Below are positions 1 through 5,957 of a DNA stretch of 7,372 bases, piece after piece. The notes under the pieces were generated by a model, which was not told the DNA's origin, ran no database searches, and saw only the letters and a list, made by a program, of their open reading frames with translations. The position numbers were made by a program, and so were the translations under genes. Origin of the DNA: Puniceicoccales bacterium (lineage in GTDB: Bacteria; Verrucomicrobiota; Verrucomicrobiae; Opitutales; LL51); assembly GCA_031283485.1 (NCBI GenBank), contig JAITBR010000012.1, forward strand, positions 1 to 7,372, written 5' to 3'. How positions within the stretch are numbered: position 1 is the first letter of the stretch; every line of letters starts with the position of its first letter.

Positions 1-1
1 C

Positions 2-325
2 AATATAAGGCATCGTGTATTATCAAAGGCTACAGCTGATCACCTGCGAAATATACTCAACAATCCATATTACGGCAAATTGAAATGCAACATGGCATAT
101 TGCGGGAAAACTGGTACAACCCAAAAAATTATCAATGGCAAATACTCCCACAACAGGCACGTCGGGTCATTCAGTGGATTTTTTCCGGCGGATCATCCGA
201 GAATTGTTATAACGGTCGTTGTTGACGATGCCCATGTTAAATCCGGTCTCGCGTGGGGAAGAGTTGTCGCTTGGCCAGCCTTTAAGTCTCTGGCCGAAAA
301 AATTTACCAATATCTTGATTTGTGA
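2..325 (+). CDS. ftsI: Penicillin-binding protein transpeptidase (FtsI/PBP2B-like), 3' end only
   Basis: This is the C-terminal end of a class B penicillin-binding protein. It is a D,D-transpeptidase anchored in the inner membrane that cross-links peptidoglycan; FtsI is the version used in division. The frame is open from base 2, so the gene begins before the window. The visible 107 residues contain the third active-site box as CGKTGTTQK (KTG), followed by SFSGFFPADHPRIVITVVVD, the usual strand after KTG, and a tail resembling the FtsI ending (vAxPxFkxia...yL). The serine nucleophile and SxN box lie outside the window. The stretch between RNIL and KTG is shorter than usual and lacks the common GTG-type segment, so the protein looks somewhat divergent. 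FtsI is more likely than MrdA because the protein stops soon after the VAWPAF motif. The stop lies 28 bases before lpxA on the same strand, so the two could be cotranscribed. Confidence 0.85.
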   Translation, partial: NIRHRVLSKATADHLRNILNNPYYGKLKCNMAYCGKTGTTQKIINGKYSHNRHVGSFSGFFPADHPRIVITVVVDDAHVKSGLAWGRVVAWPAFKSLAEKIYQYLDL

Positions 326-353
326 ATATTTTTATTAAACTTTGGTCGTGGGA

Positions 354-1193
354 ATGATTCATGATACTGCAGTAATTGGCAAAGGTGCAAAAATTGGACC
401 TAATACCACCGTGGGTGCCTATGCACTGATTGAAGATGGAGTAGAAATTGGCAGCGGCGCTAAAATCAGAAATCATGCTGTGGTCCGTTCGGGGACCATC
501 ATAGGGGATGAAGTTGTGATCGACAGCTTCGCCGTGGTAGGCGGCGAGCCGCAGGATATGTCGTTCGACTGGAACGAAAAAAGTGGCGTCGTGGTTGGGT
601 GTGGCACGATCATACGCGAACACGCAACCGTCCATAGGGCAACCGTCAAAAATGAAAATACGATTATTGGGCAAAATTGTTTATTGATGGCTTGCTCACA
701 TGTTGCTCACGATTGTGTGATTGGTTCCGGTGTTATTCTCGCAAACTGTGCCCTACTCGGTGGATTTGTTTCCGCCGGTAATCATTGCTTTATTGGCGGT
801 GGAGCATCCATGCATCAGCGCACCCGAGTCGGCGAATATACCATTTTAGGGGGCTATTCTGCCTCATCGATGGATTTGCCTCCGTATGTAATATCCGCCG
901 ATCGCTCGAGTGTGGTTGGATTAAATTTAGTCGGGCTGCGGCGTGGTGGTTTTAGCAAATGTGCGGTGGAAGAGATAAAGAAATGCTTTGTTGAAATATA
1001 CAGCACCCATGGAAAGTATAGCGAACGTGCCAGTGCACTGCTAAATTCCGGCAAATTCCACTCACTCGAAGCGAAAAAGTTTTTGGAATTTTTTACAACT
1101 TCATCGAGAGGCATAGCCCCCCTGCGCACCAGACATACGCGAAATAGAAATCAGTTTCCCGAATTTGTTTCCGTAGCAGGCTGCTCCATATAA
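354..1193 (+). CDS. lpxA: Acyl-ACP--UDP-N-acetylglucosamine O-acyltransferase
   Basis: LpxA is a cytoplasmic trimer that performs the first step of lipid A synthesis, moving an R-3-hydroxyacyl chain from ACP to the 3-OH of UDP-GlcNAc. The 279-residue product starts MIHDTAVIGKGAKIG and contains many hexapeptide repeats of a left-handed beta-helix (about residues 1-185), followed by the helical C-terminal domain. SHVAHDC places the catalytic base at His119 (E. coli His125), with His116 matching His122 and His154 matching His160. Gly167 aligns with E. coli Gly173, which in that enzyme permits a long (C14) acyl chain. Phe138 stands where E. coli has His144, which is unusual. The family normally ends near the TRG motif (SSRG here); this protein continues for about 26 more residues, partly antisense to surA. 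ATG 354 was chosen over TTG 342 and GTG 348 because it gives the canonical MI start; no strong SD is seen. The gene is not beside lpxD, fabZ or lpxB here. Confidence 0.95.
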   Translation: MIHDTAVIGKGAKIGPNTTVGAYALIEDGVEIGSGAKIRNHAVVRSGTIIGDEVVIDSFAVVGGEPQDMSFDWNEKSGVVVGCGTIIREHATVHRATVKNENTIIGQNCLLMACSHVAHDCVIGSGVILANCALLGGFVSAGNHCFIGGGASMHQRTRVGEYTILGGYSASSMDLPPYVISADRSSVVGLNLVGLRRGGFSKCAVEEIKKCFVEIYSTHGKYSERASALLNSGKFHSLEAKKFLEFFTTSSRGIAPLRTRHTRNRNQFPEFVSVAGCSI

Positions 1194-2197
1194 ATTTTGA
1201 TATAAGCCCTATCTCTGAGCTTCTGCAACCAACGAATGCGTGCTTCATCCTGATATTGCAGAAAAAGATCGTTCTCTATATTCTGGCTAACTTCTTCGAG
1301 TATCAGCTGCTTCGGGGGACGTTCCAAAGCTATAAAAAAGACGCAGAGCATGCCATTCAGCGCCACTTCTCCGCTGTATTCTCCAACTTCGATATTCTCA
1401 ATTGCTTGTGATATTTCACTTCTGAGATCCCCGCGGGATACATATCCTATGTTGTAGGCACCCACGTTATCACTATACTTTTTTGCAACTTCATAAAAAT
1501 CACCGCCATTTGACAGTTCACTGTAAACTACTCGAAGCTTAGCGCGTCCTTCGTTATCGTCATTTAGAACTATCTGCTTCAAATCAATCTCGCCATTGTA
1601 GAAGAACTCAGACATGTGAGAATCGTAGTATTCTTTGATTTTTGCCGGACTAACTTCCACCTGCGATGCTCGAAGTTCACGAGCCATAAAACCGACGATC
1701 GCACGCTCTTTTACATCTTTCTTAAATTCCCTAACAGATTTCCCATATTCTCTGAGAAATTTCGACAATTCCAATCTCTTGCCACCGAAAACATTTGTTA
1801 GATAATTTTCATATTCCTTCTTCTCGTATGCTTCGGAAAACCTACCTCCACGCTCAAAAAACGCATCCACTATCAATTTTCTATTAATTATACCATTCAG
1901 CACATCCAATTCTGCGGCACGCAGCCGCCTCTGAAAATCCTCCTGACTGCTCGATTCCATTTGAATTTGCTGCAACATTGGGGCAACATCAAGCCTTATA
2001 CGTTCCATCGTTATAATTTGATTATTTACGATGGCGGCGATTCCGTTGTAATACGCCGATTCCTCAAAATTTTGTGGCAACCTCAAATTTTCATCGGCTG
2101 AAACCTCACCGTTACCATTCAGTTCCGCTTTGGCAACAAACGGCAATAGAGAAAATGTTCCTAAGTATAAAATCACTAATCGTGAAAAAATTTTCAT
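1151..2197 (-). CDS. surA: Periplasmic SurA-like parvulin peptidyl-prolyl isomerase/chaperone
   Basis: A 348-residue exported foldase of the SurA/PrsA type, expected to escort outer-membrane proteins through the periplasm. Residues 1-24 form a clean Sec signal peptide: MKIFSR, a hydrophobic core, then cleavage after AKA. There is no lipobox cysteine, so it should be soluble. A SurA N-terminal chaperone domain follows (about 50-190, beginning GIAAIVNNQIIT), then one parvulin domain (about 203-293, with KQIVL, FYEVAKKYSD and IGYVSRGDL), then a C-terminal helix (WLQKLRDRAYIKIY). E. coli SurA has two parvulin domains, so this is a shorter one-domain form. ATG 2197 was chosen over TTG 2242 because it puts the signal peptide at the N-terminus; an AAAGGA lies 12 bases upstream, a long spacing. 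The gene faces lpxA, and their last 43 bases overlap. The exact ortholog (surA versus a generic PPIase) cannot be settled here. Confidence 0.85.
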   Translation of the reverse strand: MKIFSRLVILYLGTFSLLPFVAKAELNGNGEVSADENLRLPQNFEESAYYNGIAAIVNNQIITMERIRLDVAPMLQQIQMESSSQEDFQRRLRAAELDVLNGIINRKLIVDAFFERGGRFSEAYEKKEYENYLTNVFGGKRLELSKFLREYGKSVREFKKDVKERAIVGFMARELRASQVEVSPAKIKEYYDSHMSEFFYNGEIDLKQIVLNDDNEGRAKLRVVYSELSNGGDFYEVAKKYSDNVGAYNIGYVSRGDLRSEISQAIENIEVGEYSGEVALNGMLCVFFIALERPPKQLILEEVSQNIENDLFLQYQDEARIRWLQKLRDRAYIKIYMEQPATETNSGN

Positions 2198-2276
2198 GGC
2201 ATGGTAAATTCCTTTGCTACTTATTTTCACATGAGAATTCAAGCTTTTTTATCTTTGCACAGTGAGATATCGCTTC

Positions 2277-2307
2277 TTGACAAATTGTAACTTTCATTCC
2301 CTATCAT
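2277..2307 (+). promoter_or_regulatory. Possible sigma-70-like promoter for the ymdB-type gene
   Basis: A perfect TTGACA (2277-2282) is followed by TATCAT (2302-2307), five of six matches to TATAAT, with a 19-base spacer that is longer than ideal. It lies in the divergent gap between surA and the ymdB-type gene. Initiation about 7 bases after the -10 would fall at 2314-2315, on the A of the ATG, giving a leaderless or nearly leaderless transcript. This is a sequence match only. Confidence 0.35.
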
Positions 2308-2314
2308 TTTCGAC

Positions 2315-3112
2315 ATGCGAGAAATCCTCAAAATCCTATACCTTGGAGATGTTGTTGGAAGGCCAGCGAGAAAATTTCTCGGCGAAAGGCTACCCCATGT
2401 GCGCGAAATTAACGGCATCGATCTCGTGATTGCGAACGGGGAAAATGCCACTTCCGGAGCGGGCATAAATTTGAAAGCAATTCGAGAACTAAATTCCTCC
2501 GGGATTGACATAATTACCCTGGGAGATCACGCTTTGGATCGCGATTTTTGCGGTGAGTCAAAAACATCTCACGACTTCAGTAATGTTTGCGTTCCCTGCA
2601 ACCTTGAAAGCAAGATTAATTGCTCGGATTTTGTCATTCGCGAAAGCGGCGGCATAAAATTTGGCGTGTGCGTTGTTTTGGGACGACAGTTCATGAAGTT
2701 GCAGGCCTCCTGCCCTTTTAAAAAATTCGACGAAATGCTTGCCCGGTATGGAATTTTCGTTGATATTTTTGCCCTTGAAATCCACGCGGAAGCGACTTCG
2801 GAAAAGATTGCTTGCGGATGGTATGTGGACGGAAGGGCCGGATTGGTCATTGGCTCACATACCCATGTTCAGACCGCAGATGAGCGCATTTTGCCCAATG
2901 GAACGGCCTATATTACTGATTTGGGAATGTGTGGTGCCCACAAATCGGTGATCGGCCGAGATATTCACACCGTACTTGAAAATTTCATAGGCGGGACCAA
3001 GAGTAGGCTGGTAATTGCTGATGAAGATCTACGTCTGAACGGGTGCATCATTGACTTTGATCGTTCGAGTAAGCGTGCCATAAAGATTTCCAGATTTGTT
3101 CATGTGGCTTAA
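2315..3112 (+). CDS. ymdB: YmdB-family metallophosphoesterase (TIGR00282 type)
   Basis: A 265-residue cytoplasmic metallophosphoesterase of the YmdB/DR1281 family. B. subtilis YmdB hydrolyses 2',3'-cyclic nucleotides and affects biofilm and motility choices; the substrate here is unknown. The family motifs appear in order: GDVVGRP (Asp12), IANGENA (Glu43, Asn44), TLGDHALD (Asp71, His72), IHAEATSEK (His157), GWYVDGRA, GSHTHVQTAD (His182, His184) and ILPNGTAYITDLGMCG. These give a full dinuclear metal site, except that the usual GNH is GDH, so the Asn ligand is replaced by Asp71. The length matches the family (about 260). ATG 2315 begins directly before the MREILKILYLGD strand and has no Shine-Dalgarno sequence; a promoter-like match just upstream would make the mRNA leaderless. 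The gene is divergent from surA and lies 67 bases before hisS on the same strand. The fold is certain; the biological role is open. Confidence 0.92.
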   Translation: MREILKILYLGDVVGRPARKFLGERLPHVREINGIDLVIANGENATSGAGINLKAIRELNSSGIDIITLGDHALDRDFCGESKTSHDFSNVCVPCNLESKINCSDFVIRESGGIKFGVCVVLGRQFMKLQASCPFKKFDEMLARYGIFVDIFALEIHAEATSEKIACGWYVDGRAGLVIGSHTHVQTADERILPNGTAYITDLGMCGAHKSVIGRDIHTVLENFIGGTKSRLVIADEDLRLNGCIIDFDRSSKRAIKISRFVHVA

Positions 3113-3179
3113 ATTACCAGCTTTCGTTGATTAAATCATACTTTTAGCTTGAAATCATGAGTGGGTTTTGGATACAAGC

Positions 3180-4487
3180 ATGGGGATGTGTGCATACCAA
3201 CCTTTGCTCGGCTTTCGCGATTTTTATCCGGATGATCAAAGAATTTTGAACTACATGTTCGATACGATTCGAAAAACCGCTCTAACATTCGGTTTTGAGG
3301 AATACAGCTCGCCGGTGCTAGAGCCCATCGAGTTGTTGACCGCTAAATCCGGGAGCGAAATTGTTGAACAACTGTTCAATTTTATGGATAAAGGCGGCAG
3401 GCATGTGGCCCTGCGCCCTGAAATGACGCCGGTCGTTGCACGCATGGTTGGGCAAAGGATAAATGCGATGAAAAAGCCGATAAAATGGTTCAATATCGCT
3501 GAAAATTTTCGCTATGAACGGCCACAAAAGGGAAGATTGCGTTCATTTTTTCAATTTAATATCGATATTTTTGGTGAAAGTGATTACCGAGCTGATGCGG
3601 AAATAATTTTATTGACGATTGCAATAATGCGAAATTTTGGCCTGTGTGATTTTATTGTCAGGTTGAGTGATCGCCATCTGTGGTCTCTGTTTTTATCTGC
3701 AACTGGCGTTAAAGAGTGTGACATTGGTAACATTTTGTGTGTGATTGATAAAATTGATCGTGAAGGAGAAGAAAAAACTTCCGCAGCCTTGAGGGGAATT
3801 TATCCTAACCTCAATTCTCTCTACGATTTTATTGTTGAGTTCAAATCCGTGCGATCCGTTGGAGCGCTGATTGAATTTTTCAAAACTCATAATTTGTTTG
3901 AGTTTAGCGGCATATCCGAACGCATTGATGATCTGTCTGCCCTGATCGGCGTACTTACCGATGCGGGTGTCGATAAATACGTCTCCATCGACTTTGGAAT
4001 TGTGCGTGGATTAGCGTATTACACAGGCTTCGTCTTTGAATTCTTCGACAGCGGTTTATCCTCTCGGGCACTTGCCGGTGGTGGAAGATATGATTCACTA
4101 ACTGAAAAACTTGGCTATTGCAGCATACCCGCCGTTGGGCTGGCCATAGGTGACGTTACCTTGTGTGACCTTCTAATGGAAAAAAAATTACTCCCACATC
4201 TTGAAAAAGTGATGAATTGTTTCCTTATATTCGATGAAATTTCCAGGGAATATGCGTTGAAATTAGCTAATAAATTACGCCATCGCTGGTTCTCGGTAGA
4301 GTACTGTCTCCACAACATCTCCTTTAGCAAACAATTTAAATTGGCCGCACAGAGTGGAGCTAAATTCGCCCTTATATGTGGCGAGACTGAATACGCCGAC
4401 GGTGTGATAAAAGTAAAAAATTTGTTCTCAGGGGACGAAAGCACGGTTACAGAAGCAGATGTTTCGGAAATTTTAAAGCATGATTGA
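3180..4487 (+). CDS. hisS: Histidyl-tRNA synthetase
   Basis: Class II aminoacyl-tRNA synthetase that charges tRNA-His in the cytoplasm. Numbered from ATG 3180 (435 residues): an N-terminal GFRDFYP entry motif; RPEMTPVVARM (79-89); motif 2 FRYERPQKGR (110-119) with its FFQFN continuation; the histidine-specific box RGLAYYTGFVFE (276-287), whose Arg corresponds to the catalytic Arg259 of E. coli; GGGRYD (300-305); and motif 3 AVGLAIGD. The C-terminal 95 or so residues form an HGTP anticodon-binding domain (LANKLRHRW, then AKFALICGETEYADGVIKVKNL). That domain and the intact motifs argue against the HisZ paralog. E. coli has RPEGTA where this protein has RPEMTP, a variant I associate with Verrucomicrobia and Planctomycetes. 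TTG 3168 and ATG 3186 are alternative starts; no strong SD is visible. The last 8 bases overlap the next gene, so translation is probably coupled. Confidence 0.95.
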   Translation: MGMCAYQPLLGFRDFYPDDQRILNYMFDTIRKTALTFGFEEYSSPVLEPIELLTAKSGSEIVEQLFNFMDKGGRHVALRPEMTPVVARMVGQRINAMKKPIKWFNIAENFRYERPQKGRLRSFFQFNIDIFGESDYRADAEIILLTIAIMRNFGLCDFIVRLSDRHLWSLFLSATGVKECDIGNILCVIDKIDREGEEKTSAALRGIYPNLNSLYDFIVEFKSVRSVGALIEFFKTHNLFEFSGISERIDDLSALIGVLTDAGVDKYVSIDFGIVRGLAYYTGFVFEFFDSGLSSRALAGGGRYDSLTEKLGYCSIPAVGLAIGDVTLCDLLMEKKLLPHLEKVMNCFLIFDEISREYALKLANKLRHRWFSVEYCLHNISFSKQFKLAAQSGAKFALICGETEYADGVIKVKNLFSGDESTVTEADVSEILKHD

Positions 4488-4791
4488 CACCGAATTCCTG
4501 TGGCAACAATTGAAAACAGTCATTGATCCCGAGATCTTCGTTAACATAGTCGACTTGGGCTTAGTGTATGCTATCAATGTCTCAGGCGAGCCGGAAAGCT
4601 GTGCCGTCACCGTTGATGTTACGCTGACTTCACCGGGATGTCCCTTAGCTGATACGATTATAAGAGAAGTGGAAAAATCTCTGTTGGCCGTCAGCTGGTG
4701 CAAAAGTGTCAAGGTCAATCTCGTTTTTGATCCGCCGTGGAACAAAAATATGATAACTGAGGCGGGACTTATGGAGTTAGGTTTAATTTAA
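4480..4791 (+). CDS. DUF59/MIP18-family protein, SufT-like Fe-S maturation factor
   Basis: A 103-residue single-domain protein of the DUF59 (MIP18, PaaD-like) family. Members help assemble or deliver iron-sulfur clusters; SufT is the stand-alone bacterial form and works with the SUF system. The family signature is clear: VIDPEIFVNIVDLGLVY (14-30), TLTSPGCP with conserved Cys54, a VKVNLVFDPPW segment (about 77-87) and an ending of the EAGLMELGL type. The length is typical for a stand-alone member. Its ATG lies inside the 3' end of hisS (ATGATTGA, 8-base overlap), indicating translational coupling. No suf genes are visible here, so SufT function is inferred from family and size. An alternative is another DUF59 protein acting with an Mrp/ApbC scaffold. 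Confidence 0.88.
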   Translation: MIDTEFLWQQLKTVIDPEIFVNIVDLGLVYAINVSGEPESCAVTVDVTLTSPGCPLADTIIREVEKSLLAVSWCKSVKVNLVFDPPWNKNMITEAGLMELGLI

Positions 4792-4809
4792 TCTTGATAA
4801 TTTGGATCC

Positions 4810-4820
4810 GGGAGTTTACT
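4810..4820 (+). promoter_or_regulatory. Shine-Dalgarno site of the mini-ORF
   Basis: GGGAG at 4810-4814 lies six bases before ATG 4821, an optimal spacing. With the AGGAG at 4837, it is one of the two clearest ribosome-binding sites in the window, yet it leads to a frame of only five codons. Confidence 0.45.
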
Positions 4821-4838
4821 ATGGAGCGTTTTGCATAG
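4821..4838 (+). CDS. Possible five-codon leader ORF before the chaperone gene
   Basis: ATG 4821 opens a five-codon frame (MERFA) that ends at TAG 4836-4838. It has a well-placed GGGAG ahead of it, and its stop shares the AG of the AGGAG that serves ATG 4847. Ribosomes finishing the mini-ORF would therefore stand on the ribosome-binding site of the chaperone gene. This could couple or control chaperone translation, or be chance. The peptide itself has no recognisable motif. Confidence 0.35.
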   Translation: MERFA

Positions 4839-4846
4839 GAGAAGTT
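4837..4846 (+). promoter_or_regulatory. Shine-Dalgarno site fixing the chaperone start
   Basis: AGGAG at 4837-4841 sits five bases before ATG 4847. It decides this start over the in-frame TTG at 4802, which has no such site. Strong SDs are rare in this window, so this gene may be translated efficiently. Confidence 0.7.
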
Positions 4847-5329
4847 ATGTCAAGTAGAAACAAAATGGAAAGTGCGCTTAGCAATTTGGCTTCTAGGCTG
4901 CGCTTGGACTCGCTAAGTTTGAATGATAGAAACGAATGCTATCTGATGTTCGATCAAAAATTTCATGTTCGCTGTGTGTTTTTGGAAAATGAGGACGAAT
5001 GTCTGCTGTATTCGGCCGTTGGAAAACTGGAAAAAAATTCCGTTGACGCGTATAGTAAGATCTTGGGAGATAATTTCTTTTGGGTTGGCACAGCCGGTGC
5101 AAAACTTATTCTCGAACCGGGTGCTGGAAAGGAAGATAATTTGAGTTTGGTTGAGTATGTCCCGATGTCTATGTTCGACGAGGAACGCTTGTACGAACGC
5201 ATGGAAGATTTTGTAAATGCAGTAGAATACTGGAGCACGGAATATCCGAAACTGCAGCAAGGCGGCGGAGTGCCTGCGCCATCTGCTTCCGCATCCTCCT
5301 CTGGTAATACGGGAATGTTCAGAGCATAG
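4847..5329 (+). CDS. Type III secretion chaperone, CesT/Tir-chaperone family
   Basis: A 160-residue acidic protein (about 24 Asp/Glu against 16 Lys/Arg) that resembles class I type III secretion chaperones (CesT, SycE, SicP). These act as cytoplasmic dimers that bind an effector's N-terminal region and present it to the injectisome. Visible order: an N-terminal amphipathic helix ALSNLASRLRLDSLSL (10-25), alternating beta strands (ECYLMFDQKFHVRCVFLE, then ECLLYSAVGKLE), a helix and strand DAYSKILGDNFFWVGTAGAKLILE (67-90), and a closing helix ERLYERMEDFVNAVEYW (113-129). Residues 138-160 are a Gly/Pro/Ala/Ser-rich tail ending GMFRA, probably disordered. The assignment rests on fold pattern, size and charge, because this family conserves little sequence. 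No injectisome gene or obvious effector lies within the window. It sits 55 bases after the DUF59 gene and 5 bases before a GNAT gene, inside a housekeeping-type operon. Confidence 0.75.
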   Translation: MSSRNKMESALSNLASRLRLDSLSLNDRNECYLMFDQKFHVRCVFLENEDECLLYSAVGKLEKNSVDAYSKILGDNFFWVGTAGAKLILEPGAGKEDNLSLVEYVPMSMFDEERLYERMEDFVNAVEYWSTEYPKLQQGGGVPAPSASASSSGNTGMFRA

Positions 5330-5334
5330 GCCTC

Positions 5335-5937
5335 ATGTGCGCATTGGTCAATTCTTGGCTGGGGGGGTTAAAAAATGCGCCTCAGCTAGATACAAATCGC
5401 TTATTACTGCGGGCAATGCATGCCGGCGATGTTTCTGAAATTCAGTATCACATAAACATAAAGGCGGTGTGCTATAACTTGGCATATACCCCGCATCCGT
5501 ACACCATGGAAATGGCAGAAAATTGGATGCGTAATATAAATTATTGCATGGAACACGGAACGTGTTGCTATTGGTCAGTGTGCGACCGCATTACGGACGA
5601 GTTCATTGGTTCAATTGGGGTAAGTATCTTCAGAGAACAGGACGGCGGAGAATTACATTACTGGGTGGGCGAAAAATTTTGGAATAAAGGATACTGCACC
5701 GAAGCGGCAAAGCGCGTGGTGGAGTACATTTTCGAAGATTTAAAGCTACACCGCCTGCAAATTACCCACAGAAAAGGAAATGTAGCCTCCAAGAAAGTCA
5801 TTGGAAAATGTGGTTTTGTGTTCGAGGGAGATTTTCGCGATGAATTAAAGCGCTTTGGCGTCTATGAAAATGTTATGCATTACAGTATGTTGGCCGATGA
5901 ATTTTTTGAGTTGAAAGAGGCGAAAGTATTCGATTAA
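5335..5937 (+). CDS. GNAT-family N-acetyltransferase, RimJ/RimL-like
   Basis: A 200-residue acetyltransferase that would use acetyl-CoA to acetylate an amine; the acceptor is unknown. The RimJ/RimL-type pattern is clear: DTNRLLLRAM (19-28) opens the domain, DRITDEFIGSIGV (84-96) supplies the central strands, and YWVGEKFWNKGYCTEAAK (109-126) is the acetyl-CoA pyrophosphate-binding loop. It has Cys121 where Ala or Gly is common. HRLQITHRKGN..S.KVIGKCGF (139-161) and FEGDFRD close the domain. About 17 residues precede the first motif and contain GG encoded by a run of seven Gs (5361-5367), followed closely by six As. ATG 5335 has only a weak AGG ahead of it, shared with the stop of the previous gene. 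The 5-base gap implies cotranscription with the chaperone. It may be a ribosomal-protein or antibiotic-type acetyltransferase; a link to secretion is only contextual. Confidence 0.88.
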   Translation: MCALVNSWLGGLKNAPQLDTNRLLLRAMHAGDVSEIQYHINIKAVCYNLAYTPHPYTMEMAENWMRNINYCMEHGTCCYWSVCDRITDEFIGSIGVSIFREQDGGELHYWVGEKFWNKGYCTEAAKRVVEYIFEDLKLHRLQITHRKGNVASKKVIGKCGFVFEGDFRDELKRFGVYENVMHYSMLADEFFELKEAKVFD

Positions 5938-5957
5938 CGTGTAACCTCTTCGTCCCC

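Noticed and set aside
282..674. 130-codon open frame on the minus strand opposite lpxA
   Set aside because: It lies antisense to well-conserved LpxA hexapeptide repeats and shows no recognisable domain.
2198..2242. Longer surA product from TTG 2242
   Set aside because: It would bury the signal peptide behind 15 polar residues; ATG 2197 gives a standard Sec signal.
2280..2290. ACAAATTGT palindrome in the divergent surA/ymdB region as an operator
   Set aside because: It is only nine bases, not repeated elsewhere, and readily explained by AT-rich promoter sequence.
3113..3179. Promoter or terminator between the ymdB-type gene and hisS
   Set aside because: TTGATT is present but has no convincing -10 at proper spacing, and no stem followed by a T-run is visible.
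4115..4444. 109-codon open frame on the minus strand opposite hisS
   Set aside because: It is a shadow of the anticodon-binding domain of HisRS.
3180..4487. HisZ (ATP phosphoribosyltransferase regulatory subunit) as the identity of this gene
   Set aside because: All HisRS motifs, including RGLAYYTG, and a C-terminal anticodon-binding domain are present; HisZ lacks that domain, and no his biosynthesis genes are adjacent.
4802..4846. Fifteen-residue N-terminal extension of the chaperone from TTG 4802
   Set aside because: There is no SD for that TTG, whereas ATG 4847 has AGGAG at five bases and gives the usual chaperone N-terminal helix.
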